A stretch of DNA of 64,000 nt from Tenebrio molitor (GCF_963966145.1 NC_091047.1:27652001-27716000); one strand, 5' to 3'; shown: positions 33,954-44,855, counted from the stretch's first letter. Notes: generated by a model not told the origin, from the letters alone. Numbers and translations: made by a program.

Positions 33954-35021
33954 TTAAATCTTATAATAGCTGTTCGAAATTTCTCCCACCAACTTCAATG
34001 CACATTGCTGCTCTTCAATGTTCTCTTGAACCTTTTGAAGCATAGGGACATTTATGGTATTAACTGCTGCGTTGATTCTTTCTGTTAATTCCTCTAAGTT
34101 AGGTATCGGCGTAGCATATACAAAATTTTGGAGGTGACCCCAGAGGAAGAAATTACAGGGATTAAGGTCAGGTGACCGGGGAGGCCAAGCAATCGCGCCA
34201 CCTCTACCAATCCATCTATTTGGATAAGTCGCGTGACACCAGTCCCGTACTATCCTACCAAAATGTAGAGGGGCGCCATCCATTTGTAGCCACATTTGCC
34301 TCAAAATTGCAAGGGGCAAATCTTCAAGCAAAATTTGAGTCATTTTGTAAAAATTGTAGAAAATTTTCTGCATTCACTCTGGCAGGTAGCATAAAAGGTT
34401 CTACGAGGTTATTACGAGTATCAATAACCCCAGCCCACAAATAATTCCGAAGCGGTGCTGATGTGCACGAGGATGCACAGCGAAAGGATTTTCAGTTGCC
34501 CACATATTGTGTTGATTAAAAATGCCGTCTAGAGAAAAATACGATTCATCGGTCCATAAAATGTTTTGAATAAACCTAGAATCAATTCTATGACGTCCAA
34601 GTAGTCATTCACAAAATTCTACTCTGAGGGGATAATCACCTGGACGAAGAGCTTGCACTTTAACATAGTGATAAGGATGATAATGTTCGTCAGCCAGCAT
34701 ACCTTGTACCGTGCGATAGTCTACGTGAAACTCTCACGCCAATCCTCGTATACTTCGTCCTGGCGCATTTTCAATTGCTTCCAAAATAGCTTCCTCCAAA
34801 GCTGGTGTTCGAACTTCACGAGGTCTTCCACGATTTACATAAAGAGGCATTATTTGGCCGTTTTTTCTTAATCGCTCCATCAATATTCTTATTACCTTAG
34901 CATCTGGATGACGTCGTTGAGGGTACAGTCTTGCATGTTCTCTTGCTGCTTCAGATGCGTTATCATTTGATGCAACCAAGCAGAGTAACATGTCTACATA
35001 TTCGTTAAAAGTGTATGCCAT
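33954..35021 (-). pseudogene. Tc1/mariner-type transposase, decayed
   Basis: Starts MAYTFNEYVDMLLCLVASND, then RHPDAKVIRILMERLRKNGQ (helix-turn-helix). The middle has stops, for example near 34600. The end keeps QMDGAPLHF and WPPRSPDLNPCNFFLWGHL, where the expected third acidic residue is Asn. It belongs to the 30558-35450 element, which must now depend on another source of transposase, if it moves at all. Confidence 0.8.
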
Positions 35022-35452
35022 TTTTTCAGACTTTTTGGAAAATTGACTGGTTAAATTTGACAAAACCATTAACAATAAAAATTGAATTATGGTTGCTATC
35101 GTTTTCAATAATATACATGTTTCTGTATCTCAGGAGTTTTGCAATGTTGTAACATTGACGAATTTCCTTTGGACCCAAGAAATGGTACTCTAACATCTTT
35201 AATAACGTTGGTTCCGATTCACTTTTTGTATTTTTTACTTAAGAACATCATCAACTCGATCAAAATCTAGAGTTCAACAATAAAATTATTAGTAAACGGT
35301 TAATCATATAGATTTCTATTGTCTAAAAAGGAAATCTTATACATATCTTGGTGAAGAATGGACAAATTTAATTTTGGATTTCGAATTCGTTTTAGTTCAA
35401 AATACTCTATAACGTGCAGGTTAGCACGGGCACTTTTTTTCATCACCCTGTA

Positions 35453-35754
35453 TACTGGGTGCCCCAAAATTCGCGGAACAACTCAATGAGGCAATGTCAA
35501 CTCATGTTAGAGAATGATGAGAAAAGTAATAAAAAAATTCTATACCTCTTAGATTTGAAGATATGGGGGCTCAAAAGGTGCAGCTTTGATCTCATTTATT
35601 TTAAATATTAAAAAAGATTTTGACTATTTGTCTTTTACTAGCCAGTGGCCTAATAATTTTGAACGATTGTGATCAGGTTTGCAATTATTTTCTTCATTAT
35701 TTCCAGTATTTCCGAGTAGTAATTTTATGTTCGTTTTATCTCAAATAGTGTACT
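35453..35754. other. Gene-free stretch with a Tc1-type end
   Basis: The word GGTGCCCCAAAATTCGCGGA at about 35459 recurs inverted near 51416-51440. Both look like isolated termini of one Tc1-like family. Nothing else is recognised. Confidence 0.4.
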
Positions 35755-36482
35755 ATTACGGGCAAAAAAAGTGGGACATCAATGTCATTGTCTTGACTTT
35801 TAATGTGAAATGACCCTTACCTGATTCTAACCCTACTTTGAATTGATTGACGTTGTCATTAAGTATTGTAGGTTGTAGGGACTGAATGTAAGTAAGGACG
35901 TAGTGAATATTTATTTAATGCAAAGTTCGAATCAAAATCTACCTTTATCAAAAGAAGAGGGCATTTGGAAAAGGAAAATAGGAGTATAAAATAAATGTTT
36001 AAACTGTCAGCTGGAAAAGTGTCAAAAAAAATGACAATAAAGTTTTTTCTTTATACCATACTGTTATTAGGATTTATCAGTACTCAATGCTTGATTGATA
36101 TGATACCTATAACAGACACAGACTAGGCCGTTATTCAAAATTATCAGACCGAGGCCGTTATTTTTGCTACCGTTGCTACGGTTACGGCATAGATGACAAC
36201 TAAATTTAATTTTTGAAGTAAAGAGAAATGTCAGTCTTACAAATAAATCATCGTTAAATGTTAAGTATTATTGGTATAAAGAAAACTATAAAACAACATA
36301 CGGCCGATATGGATATAACAGACTCGGTTGATTATAAAATCTCGGCTCCGCCTCGATTTTACAATACCTCAACCATGTCTGTTATATAACCCATATCGGC
36401 CTAATACCGTTATATACTAGAACTACATCGAATTTTTCAAAACTGACAGAAATTTCATGTCCCACTTTTTTGCCCGCAATAG
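35755..36482. mobile_element. MITE (CTATTRCGGGCAAAAAAAG family) with internal insertion
   Basis: TA-flanked. Its ends match the 356-bp copy at 58409-58764. About 370 extra bases at 36047-36420, absent from that copy, include the hairpin at 36300-36420. A third, 5'-truncated copy ends near 51208. Confidence 0.75.
36300..36420 (+). repeat. CTCG-apex hairpin unit (family H, variant)
   Basis: The stem GGCCGATATGG..ATAACAGAC pairs with GTCTGTTAT..CCATATCGGCC, and an inner TAAAATC pairs with GATTTTA. The apex is CTCGGCTCCGCCTCG. The sequence after the stem, TTATATACTAG, recalls the family 3' cap. It is nested in a MITE. Confidence 0.65.
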
Positions 36483-36488
36483 TATCTA

Positions 36489-36735
36489 CTGTCGCGAGCA
36501 AAAAAAACTGGTCGTCAAAATTATGCTTTGACACAACAGAAAATGCTCCATTGTAAAATGGTCGTAAATATCATAACCTATCATCATGTTGTACGACATT
36601 AATTGTCATTTTTTTCTCATTTTTTTGACACTTTGTTGACATGGGCATAATCGGGCAGGAAAAAATTTTCAATTTGTGACAATCTAACCAAATTTTGAAA
36701 TGACATTGAGGACCAGAATTGTTTGCTCGCGACAG
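36489..36735. mobile_element. Mariner-type MITE
   Basis: The ends are CTGTCGCGAGCAAA and TTTGCTCGCGACAG, with TA on both sides. It stands 4 bp from the preceding MITE and abuts the truncated 5' end of the next LINE. Confidence 0.8.
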
Positions 36736-36736
36736 T

Positions 36737-38940
36737 AGAGCTGGTGCCGGGAAAAGACCCAACCAGCCTCCTTTCATACCGCCCCATTTCCCTCCTGAAA
36801 GGGAAAGTTTTTGAGAAAATCCTCTCAACCCGCCTAAAAAATTTCCTTGAAATCAACAACCTCCTCCCACCGGAGCAGTTCGGATTCCGGTCTGAACGCT
36901 CCACCATCAACCCCATCCTTGAGTTTCACACGGACACCACCCGACATGCCAATCTGAAGGAGCACACTCTTGCCGTCTTCCTGGACATAGAGAGGGCCTT
37001 CGACCGGGTCTGGCACGACGGCCTAGCCCGGAAACTCATAAAAATCCCAATAAACCCCAACTCATCGACTCCTTTCTCTCAAATCGTACCTGCAGCATCA
37101 AAATTCAGAACATCAAGTCCCGCCCAATCGCTCTCCAAGCAGGAGTCCCCCAGGGCTCCATCCTTTCCCCACTTCTCTACATTGTATACTGCAGAGATTT
37201 TCCTGTTACAGATGCCCCCCGGACGAAGACCAGACTCTTCGCCGACGACACCGCCGTGTGGACAAACCAGAGAAACCCCGTGATCGCCGCCAGGATCCTA
37301 CAGGGCCACCTGAACGACATCACCACCTGGACAAACACCTGGAGAATCAAGCCAAACCCGCTCAAATCCCAGTCCATCTTAATGTCCTACTCCGAAGCCA
37401 ACAATTCCAGGTCCCCCCACCAAGCCCCCCATCTCCTGCTCAACAACCAGGCCATCCCCAAACTCCAACACATCCGCTACCTCGGCGTCACCTTTTCCAA
37501 AAATTGCACCTTCAACCAGGACGTCAAAGAAACCCTCAAAAATCTCCTCGCAACCGAGCCAACCTCCTATACAGGATTCGAGGGCGCATCCGTGGGTGCG
37601 ATCCGAAAACCCTGTATAGTCCTCGTCAAGAAATAGTCAATTCTGACTTAAATTGTAAATCATTTTACAATAGGACAGCAAAGCGCCTTATAACAACCAT
37701 AAATAATATCTAATTTTATTGCCCCTTTGTCGTGCAGTGCCGACTCAAGGAAGGGCAAGCATCAGGTATATTTAGCAACCCCTACTTAGAGAAAGTTTTG
37801 TCTTCAGTTGTCGATTGATTTTCGTACACTGCGAATAGAAATATTTTGAATTCGCCACAATAAAAAGAGTGTATTTTTCAACTTATAACCTGTGTTTAAA
37901 TATATGGCGTCCTTTTGAAGAGAACTGAGAGGAGGAGGAGGTGGTCGACGTTGAAACAATTTTTGATAATAACGAGGAAAATGAAGGTAAAAAATATAGA
38001 TAAGGGTGTATATTTTAATGCCAAATTATAACAGCGGTACCTGTAATTTTTACAGCAGGACTGAAAAAGAAACATAGGAAGCATTACTCTAACGCAGCAA
38101 AAAGCAATATTTACCTGATGTTTGTCTGTCCTTGAGTGGGCACTGCACAACAAAGGGGCAATAAAATTAGAGGGTATAATGGAATAATTTATGGTAGTTA
38201 TAAGATGGTTGGCTGTCCTATTGTAAAATGATTTACAATTTAAGTCAAAATTGACTATTTCTTGAGGAGGACTTTACCACATCTACAAATCCTTCATCCG
38301 TCCCGTCATCGAATACCGCGCCCACCTCCACCATCTTTCGACTCCCCGACAGGTTCCTCTCCAACAACCTCCACCAGGAAACCAACACAATCCCGATCCA
38401 ATCCCGCCTCAAAGAACTCCAGAGTCCAACTCGTTTAAATACCCGTCACGAGACGGCTGCCTCCTCAACAGAATCCCGAAAAGCCCCAAGCGCAAGCTAA
38501 AACACCCCCCAACAGCTCTCCTCTTACCAGTCTACACCGACCTACCGGACGACCTCCAGAAGCTTCTGGACTCAACCCCCTTGACCATGCGGTAACCGTC
38601 GACGACGCCAGGAATAACGGGACTCAGGACATCTAACCCGGTAAGCCCTTCTAATCCCCCTTTTCTTTTTCTGCTCTTCTTTCTCTATTCCAGATACCTG
38701 AACAACAGGACCCAGAAGCTACAAAGAACAACTCAGCAGCAGGACCATCCATCCACAGGACCCCCAAGGACGCTCAAGACACCATCTTCACCCCCCAGCC
38801 CCATCTGCCCCACCTAGTATATAAGTTTTGTTACACCTAATATCTATATAAGTTCATTGTTACCATCCAAATATTTAATTTCCATTGTATTCTGCTTTGT
38901 TTTTTTTCATTCTATTGTATAAGATGTGCTCCGCAGCCGA
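36737..38940 (+). pseudogene. Jockey-like non-LTR retrotransposon, 5' truncated
   Basis: Reverse transcriptase blocks are in order: SYRPISLL, LPPEQFGFRSERSTI, LAVFLDIERAFDRVWHDGL, then a frame change near 37045, GVPQGSILSPLLY, and the catalytic FADDTAVW. After further text (RIRGRIRGCDPKTLY) a 0.65-kb element interrupts at 37616-38268. The sequence resumes as YKSFIRPVIEYRA to LPDDLQKLLDSTPLT and a 3' UTR reaching about 38940. C+A-rich codon use sets it apart from the A/T-rich surroundings. It lacks its 5' end and has frame breaks, so it is dead. The jockey assignment rests on motif style. Confidence 0.85.
37616..38268. mobile_element. TIR element inserted in the jockey-like LINE
   Basis: Inverted ends of about 60 bp share AGTCCTC, TCAAGAAATAGTCAATT and TTGTAAATCATTTTACAATA. 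LINE reading frame text lies on both sides. No ORF in it is recognised. The extra LINE-side hairpin at 37570-37618 (CCTATACAGG/CCCTGTATAG) lies just before it. Confidence 0.75.
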
Positions 38941-39116
38941 ATGGTTGCGAGAAACTCAAAGTTTTGGTGACAGTTTTCTAAATGAATGTCAAAATTATAA
39001 GGGCCTTATTATAATATTTTTCTACAATTGATCAAAAAACGGGTGTTTACGCATTAATTTCAGTGCGCAAAACACGCGTTTTTTAACCGTTAAAAAAAAT
39101 TTTTTTTACACCGTTA
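38941..39116. other. Short gene-free stretch
   Basis: A/T-rich, with a CGTTAAAAAAATTTTTTT repeat near 39085-39125. Nothing else is seen. Confidence 0.4.
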
Positions 39117-39401
39117 AAAAAATTTTTTCACGATCGGGAGTAGAAATCAACTTTTCGGATGTCAACATCGTGACAGAAGTAGAGCATTTTCTCCCTAGGG
39201 AGCAAATATTTGCAGTTGTGACAAAAATCTAATGGGAGTTTTCATTTTTTTTGACTGTTGTGACAAAAATCTAATTGTGTTGTCAAGGCAACTACTAATT
39301 CCATTAAATTCATCGAAAGATGACAACTCATTTGTCATCATTTTTTTATTCTTAAAATTTGAGATTTTTGTGCTGTTTCTACTCCCTACCGTGAAAAAAA
39401 T
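39117..39401. mobile_element. MITE with TTTCACGATCGGGAGTAGAAA-like ends
   Basis: CGATCGGGAGTAGAAA near 39131 is inverted, with changes, as TTTCTACTCCCTACCG at 39376-39391. A GTGACAAAAATCTAATGGG-type word occurs twice inside. Confidence 0.6.
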
Positions 39402-39536
39402 AGTATATATACTTCTGGAGAGAATGCTCATTTTTCCCTCGGTGCTTTGTAGCCCTCGGGCTTCGCCCTCTGGCTACAAACTGCACCTTAGGAAAAATCA
39501 TGCATTTCTCTCCCTCAATATATAATATACTGTTTT
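39401..39536 (+). repeat. CTCG-apex hairpin unit (family H, symmetric-cap variant)
   Basis: The stem GAATGCTCATTTTTCC pairs with GGAAAAATCATGCATTTC. Inner pairs are GGTGC/TGCACC and TGTAGCC/GGCTACA. The apex is CCTCGGGCTTCGCCCTC. It is flanked by TAGTATATA on the left and TAATATACTGTT on the right. Confidence 0.7.
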
Positions 39537-39699
39537 TTGCACACTGCGAAAAATTTCTGACATTTTCTAAAATCCAGATTAAACTGAGAAGAAAATTTTA
39601 TTGAAACAATTATAACAGGCAATTACAAGTCGACATACTTTATTTTGATATATGAAAATTAAAGTTACAAGCAGAAAAATTACTACGCTATAATTTCCG

Positions 39700-39978
39700 A
39701 TTCAAGTGAACATCAATATTTTCTTTTATATTTAGAGTTCCCTTTAACATCAAAAAAAGGGACCACAATGTTGACGGCTCCAAAATCTTCGACTTTTCCT
39801 CTAAATACATATCCTATTAGAACGTTTTCTGTTGTGTTACTAACCAAACCCGGAAATCGTGTAAGCTTTTTCATACTGCGGTCTTCTTCGGCAAAATATT
39901 TGCAATAGCTTCATTAGCTACTGCTTCTACATCATATTCAGAATCACTGGAGTCTTCCATGAGTCTGCTAACGTCCAT
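39700..39978 (-). pseudogene. Crypton-like recombinase N-terminal fragment
   Basis: Reads MDVSRLMEDSSDSEYDVEAV and NEAIANILPKKT, then a frame change to KKLTRFPGLVSNTTENVLI. The acidic leader plus ILPKKT resembles the 22905-23018 fragment. The family call is inferred. Other fragments of a recombinase lie at 41388-41810 and 43830-44240 on the same strand. Confidence 0.4.
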
Positions 39979-40162
39979 TTTTACAGAATTTATAGAAAAC
40001 ACTTGGAAAGCGACACTTATTCAGATGACAGATTTATTTTCAATTTTTATTTACATTAGTAACTACGGGAACGAAAACCCGTGCAACGATAACTTAAAAA
40101 AATAATGCTGCCTTTTTTTATGAATTCAATATTTTTTAATAAACTTGCTGTGCAATTGTAGA

Positions 40163-40295
40163 AAAAAAGTTGTTTATATTACGTACGCAAAGTCAGTTTT
40201 TTGAGCTTTCGAATGTATTTTTTGTCTCGACCTAACGGTCTCGACAAAAAACCTAACATTCTCAAGCTCAAAAAACCTTTGCTTTGCGCACTTAA
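40163..40295 (+). repeat. CTCG-apex hairpin unit (family H, 3' cap unclear)
   Basis: The stem GTTTTTTGAGCTT..GAATGT pairs with ACATTC..AAGCTCAAAAAAC, then TTTTTTGTC with GACAAAAAA. The apex is TCTCGACCTAACGGTCTCGA. The 5' side has the A-run plus GTTGT. No ACTATT cap was found after the stem. Confidence 0.65.
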
Positions 40296-40830
40296 GGCTG
40301 TTGCCTAGTGGTTGGCCAAGCAATGGTAAAGCCCGCTAAACGGATTCTAATTATTTTTCCACAGTTTTATGTTTGAAGCTATGGTGACTATATTTTTTGT
40401 TAAACATTAACGTATCTCACGGGGCTACTGTCTCAGTTTTTTGAAAAATCGCTTCATTCTTTATAAAAAAATTAATAACGTTTTTCAGTAATTCTAGTTA
40501 TTTTTGCTCAATTTTTCATTTAGAGACTATTTAAAAATTGCATTGGATTCAGAAGAACGTATCTCATGGGAGTCATGGGGCTACTGTCTCAGTTTTTGGA
40601 AAAACAAATTAGATTGGAAGCAAAAAAAATAAACAAAAGCCTCAACAAAACGCGTAAAATTCGGTTATTAGGCAGTCCACTATACTTCTCAACTACCTGC
40701 AGCCCCTGGAGGTCATAAACTCGGGTTGACATAATCACTACTATATCCGATTATATCCGATCGGGCGATTTTTGCCTACTTATGGACTAGTTTCTATGGC
40801 GTAATTCAGTATATTATAGCCCAGGGGTGT
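40296..40830. other. Gene-free stretch
   Basis: A direct repeat of about 35 bp containing GGGGCTACTGTCTCAGTTTT occurs near 40419 and 40578. No gene is recognised. Confidence 0.45.
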
Positions 40831-40980
40831 AATAGTATATTATACGCCAAGGTAGAGAAGAGTGGAGAAGACATTTTTTTAAGCCGAGGTAGTTTATTCC
40901 CCGAGAAGCGAAGCTTCGAGGGGAATAAAGAAGCGAGGCTTAAAATTGTCTTCTCTAGCGTGGTTTATATACTATTTTTT
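40831..40980. repeat. CTCG-apex hairpin unit (family H, symmetric-cap variant)
   Basis: The left flank AATAGTATAT and right flank TATATACTATT are inverted copies. Stems are GGAGAAGACA/TGTCTTCTC-like and TTTATTCCCC/GGGGAATAAA. The apex AAGCGAAGCTTCGAGG carries the CTCG words on the minus strand. Confidence 0.7.
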
Positions 40981-41163
40981 TCACTACTAGATCCGTTAAA
41001 ACCCTTTCTAATAATAATTATTAATTAAATTTGTTTGTCCCATGCGACGATCCGAGTTCTCATTTTTCAACGGTTGCTATGAAAATTGAAAATCGTCTGT
41101 CTACGTTAACCAATGAAATCAACGAAAATCTTTCGTTGTTAGGTGACGGCTGTTCATTATTGG

Positions 41164-41199
41164 CCTTGGTTAATAATGAAAATTATTATTAACCAAGGG
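41164..41199. repeat. Small near-perfect palindrome
   Basis: CCTTGGTTAATAATGA is followed by its complement through AAGG. The arms are 15-16 bp around a 2-4 bp loop. Confidence 0.7.
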
Positions 41200-41387
41200 A
41201 GAGAAATTCTACTTCTGGGGTCGGTTCGAGAGTCAATAATGACGCCTTCTGAGACTAGTAATGAAAAAAAGATTTTGCCGCCCTTGTTTATGCCGTTACT
41301 ACAGTAATAACAATAACTGGCTTATTCCACCTTCCTGATTTTTGTGTCGTTATTTTAAAATTGAATCTACCTAAATTATTATAAAAT

Positions 41388-41810
41388 TCAAAACTTCGAC
41401 CGGACATAAAATTTTGTATGTACCACGGGCATAATTAGCGTTTGTGACCCTAGCGTGTTATAGCTCTCGACTGACGTCTCGAGCCCTAATGTCACGCCGC
41501 GGGCCACAAACGCCTTCATTACGCCCTTAATACATAAATAACTATTGTGGTCACCAAAACAACCTATATCAGACATAATTAAATATAAACAAACACCGAG
41601 TAGCCTTTGAATACCTTTTCCAAAAGATGTGTCATTTGAAGCATCCTTGAAAAATTTTAAGATGTCTTCGCGTGTTAAAATCTTTGATTTTTTCGGGACA
41701 TAACCTTTTGAATTTTGTTTCAGAAAAACCACCAGCCGGTTATAGTTTGCTATGTTTATTTTCTTATTGACTAACAATGTTGACTTCAACATGGAATACT
41801 TGGACCACAA
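41388..41810 (-). pseudogene. Crypton-type tyrosine recombinase fragment
   Basis: Minus-strand text WSKYSMLKSTLLVNKKINI and YNRLVVFLKQNSKGYVPKKS, then ILTREDILKFFKDAS, matches the core-binding to catalytic linker of Crypton/Ngaro-type recombinases. After GVCLYLIMSDIG it runs into the hairpin at 41408-41546, so the catalytic R..HxxR..Y part is lost. The upstream half may be the piece at 43830-44240. Confidence 0.6.
41408..41546 (+). repeat. CTCG-apex hairpin unit (family H)
   Basis: The 5' cap is AAAATTTTGTATGTACCACG. The stem GGGCATAATTAGCGTTTGTG pairs with CACAAACGCC..CATTACGCCC. The apex is CTCTCGACTGACGTCTCGAG. The 3' cap is ACATAAATAACTATT. It interrupts the recombinase fragment. Confidence 0.75.
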
Positions 41811-41999
41811 TGAATTCGGGCTAAATACTTCAGACTACGAAACCATCAACACATAATCTTCGTAATAAAATATTTAAAAATGCAAGAAACTGAGGATAAT
41901 CGATAAAAGTAGCATTATTAAACAATACATACGTACCAAATACAACGTTCATACTCGTGCAAAATGTGCATCATTTTGTGCTTATTGCATAATATACTA

Positions 42000-42480
42000 A
42001 TTTTGTTTTAATTTCAAATAACGGGTATTTCGTCCTCGGACCCGTATAACTTCACGAATACGACGAATTAAGCTGTTGCCACAAAATAGGGAACAACTCA
42101 CTCAATTCCCGAATATTCACTGGATAAGGCAAACGGTCTGCGAGTGTTTCCAAGGTCTCAGGCGGGTTCAATGGGGTTGAGGTCCGGAGACCGTGGAGGT
42201 AGCTGAAAATGTTGAATTCCGTGCAAATCTAAGGCCCGGTTGCTTAAAGCTTAGTTAACATCGTGTCAGCTAACAACGCGTCAAGTCGGAAATCCGTCCA
42301 TTTGATTGGCTGATTCAAATTCAATGTTAAATATCTCCCCAATCAGATAGCTTGACAGTATGTTGACTTTAACAACGAATTGACATCGTTTTATACAACC
42401 AGCCCTAGGTTTCCAAAACCAATTGTATCCTGTGCAGACGAGCGTTATCATCCACAAATCGACAATATTCCTAACTTTTT
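42000..42480 (-). pseudogene. Tc1-like transposase C-terminal fragment
   Basis: FVDDNARLHRIQLVLET (second catalytic Asp) lies upstream of a 180-bp insertion. QLPPRSPDLNPIE (final catalytic Glu) and a decayed C-terminal tail follow. Frames change several times. The D...DLNPIE signature is of the DD34E Tc1 type. The rest of the interval 42480-42790 holds no gene. Confidence 0.7.
42231..42411. mobile_element. MITE inside the Tc1-like fragment
   Basis: The inverted ends are AGGCCCGGTTGCTTAAA and, inverted, AGGGCTGGTTGTATAAA. CTA flanks the left end and may be duplicated on the right. Transposase text continues on both sides. Confidence 0.6.
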
Positions 42481-42792
42481 TGGGGCAATGTACTTATACA
42501 GATGAGGATCCTTGAGGAATTTGTGCTGCCGTCGATCATTGAAGTCTTTCATTAGTTCATCACAATTACTGCTAAAACTGGCTAAAGCAAATATTATTAA
42601 CGTTTTACTATGACCTTAAAGAAGCCCGGATATTAACATGGCAAATATTTGTCCGCGAAATAGGCACAAGCTCATAAATGCAATAAAGAACGAATTGCGT
42701 AGTAAAACATTTGAAATTGCAGAGACTTAATTACTTCTGTGTCTCGGCGTTTACATTCAGTGACAGAAAAAAAACGGAACTATAACAAACTA

Positions 42793-43024
42793 CACTCCTG
42801 GACAGAAAAACCCGGACACTATAGTTTTTTCATTTATTAATTAATTTAAGATTTAAGAAAGTGAACAATAATAATAAATGATAACAAAAGTTTTTATTTA
42901 TAACAATCGACATGTGTAAAACTGATTAGAGAATTGGAAGAAATGTGTATCTCCCTTGTATTTTAAGGTAAATTTAAAAAAATCAAATTTTTTTTAAGTG
43001 TCCGGGTTTTTTTGTCCAGGAGTG
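42793..43024. mobile_element. Mariner-type MITE, TA-flanked
   Basis: The inverted ends are CACTCCTGGACAGAAAAACC and its complement, with TA on each side. It stands inside a broken copy of the GTTGGTTGCAAAAAAAA MITE family, whose right half ends near 43330. Confidence 0.8.
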
Positions 43025-43365
43025 TATTTGTAAAGCAGTTATTTTGTTGTTGTTTATAAATGATTTTACTAATTAAATACGTGTTATTATCTTATCTTAT
43101 TTGGTTTGCACATTCCGGTTAATCTGACAGTAACGTTTTTTGTTTCTTTGAACGCTGGCTGTAAATCCACAATGTCACTCTAACCTTAACCTTTGTACTA
43201 ATAATGTTTGTAAATGTTATTAATTTTTAACCATAATTGTAAGCTCTCTCTCGTAAAAAGTTTTCTTCACATTGCAAGAGGATTGTAAAAATGTATCAAT
43301 TTTATTCTGACAGTTTCAAATTTTTTTTGCAACCACCTGTGCCCTGGTAGACAATTTTTGCACTT

Positions 43366-43579
43366 TTATAAATGATTGTACCATCGTAGTAGGCGTTGGT
43401 GGCTTAGTTAAATGTGCCGCAAGCTTCATAACATGAGTGAGACTAGTATCGCCGATAGGCAGCGCTGCTGGCGGTAATGGAAATCTGTCTACTAGTTTGT
43501 CTAACGTTGCGAAGCTGGCGGCATATCCAAAATTTGTGTGGGTTTTCAACGCCAACTACGATGGTACAATCATTTATAA
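43366..43579. mobile_element. MITE with TTATAAATGATTGTACCATC ends
   Basis: Inverted ends of about 33 bp include CATCGTAGT and GGCGTTG on one side, AACGCC and ACTACGATG on the other. The ATAAATGATTG word resembles the mariner end at 11401 and the MITE at 63156, but the elements differ inside. Confidence 0.75.
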
Positions 43580-43829
43580 TGACCCTGTAGATTTGTTTAC
43601 ATATAAATTATTTATTAGTGGGAATTCTAATACAGGAAACCAATTTAAATACTTTTTTCTAACACTAATCTCTTATACTGTTTCCATGGTGCATTTGAGC
43701 TCACACCTTATGTTTCCCATAAAATACGCTTGTCTCTATAAGACACGTCGTCAATAGCAACGTATCTTATAGAGTCATAAAATACGCTCACACACATCAT
43801 TCAAGTAACATTTTATTCATCATTTTTAC

Positions 43830-44240
43830 AGTAATTATCACAAAAGTGAAAAGTACAATAATTATTGAATTGGAATTGCCATATTAGCTTCGTGCTCTTG
43901 TTCCTAACATCTTCTTCTTTAACTTCTGCTGTTTCATTTAATGCAAGTGCCCGGCCATCGAAAATGGCAATCTTTACATTTTCTTCAAATGATTCTTGCC
44001 GTAGTGTGAATTAACTTTTAATGAAGTTCTACACGCTTACCCCATGTCAAGAAAAGCCAAAATGACATCTTCCGTTACCTCCGTGATGCTTTTTTTTATT
44101 GTTCCGGCCTTGAAACGAAACATACACCTTTTCGTATGCACTTTTAGACTTCATTGGTAACAAATTGCCCCTTTTTTCTTATTTCTTCTGGAACGTTTTG
44201 GCACATTTCAACGATGAAAATTGTTTTATTCCATCCTAAA
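43830..44240 (-). pseudogene. Crypton-like recombinase fragment (second piece)
   Basis: Broken minus-strand frames read KSKSAYEKVYVSFQ, TEDVILAFLDMG and, further on, VKIAIFDGRALALNETAEVK. The SAYEKVYVSF step followed by TEDVILAF is the N-terminal SAM-like part of Crypton recombinases, upstream of the text at 41388-41810. Frame changes are frequent. The assignment is tentative. Confidence 0.4.
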
Positions 44241-44441
44241 CGATAAAATGGTATTTTATCTACTGTTTTCTTCATGGTAAAATGAAGTTTTATCGTCTAG
44301 AAAAATAAAATAATTAATGTTTAACATCCATTGTTGTTTTTCTGTTTTTGACGTTTTTTTGATTGTTGAATTTTTTTGACGTTTATAATTGTCATAATCA
44401 AAATAATTCAGTAATTCAATCGAAGTAATGGAGGATGGAAT

Positions 44442-44580
44442 AAAATTTTGTATTGTACACGACGATAAAATTCACCATTATCTTCTCGAGCGTATTAGCC
44501 TCTCGGCTTAGGCCTCGAGGCTTAAACCGCTCTCGAAGATAAAATAAAATTTTATCGTCTTGTATAATAAATAACTATTT
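44442..44580 (+). repeat. CTCG-apex hairpin unit (family H)
   Basis: The 5' cap is AAAATTTTGTATTGTACACG. Stems are ACGATAAAATT/AATTTTATCGT and ATCTTC..GAGCG/CGCTC..GAAGAT. The apex is CCTCTCGGCTTAGGCCTCGA. The 3' cap is AATAAATAACTATT. A second short pair of ATTTTATC/GATAAAAT words lies just upstream at 44250-44300. Confidence 0.75.
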
Positions 44581-44699
44581 TTCCAAATTTGTTGATATTA
44601 TTACCATAGTACCCACGGCAACCTCCGCATTTTGTGTATTGTGACCCGCCTCGAATAATTTCTGAATTTATTAAAATTTCTGATAAGATGTTAGTGTTA

Positions 44700-44845
44700 G
44701 AAAAAATCTTGAAGACAACGCGTGTTTTATAGTTTAAAAATCTCGATCTATTAAATCCTCGCTCCCTGCGGTCGCTCTGATTTAAACTACGATCTCGATT
44801 TTTAAATCGTCTATAAAACCCTTGTTGTCTTAATAGCTATAATTT
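44700..44845 (+). repeat. CTCG-apex hairpin unit (family H)
   Basis: The stem AAGACAACG..TTTTATA pairs with TATAAAA..TTGTTGTCTT, and TAAAAATCTCGATC pairs with GATCTCGATTTTTA. The apex is CTCGCTCCCTGCGGTCGCTC. The 3' side TTAATAGCTATAA is a weaker cap. It lies just beyond the 3' end of esterase copy 3. Confidence 0.65.
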
Positions 44846-44855
44846 TTATTTTATT
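44845..44855 (-). terminator. Poly(A) signals of esterase copy 3
   Basis: Two AATAAA words overlap on the minus strand about 60 nt after the stop at 44916, identical in arrangement to copy 2. Confidence 0.5.

Larger units (their letters stand above)
30558..35450 (-). mobile_element. Tc1/mariner-type element expanded by nested insertions
   Basis: The ends are CAGGGTGATGAAAAAAAAGT and its inverse, with TA at 30556-30557 and 35451-35452. The transposase is on the minus strand at 33954-35021. Removing the solo LTR (1835 bp) and the hAT element (917 bp) with their duplications leaves about 2.1 kb, a normal size. Confidence 0.85.
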
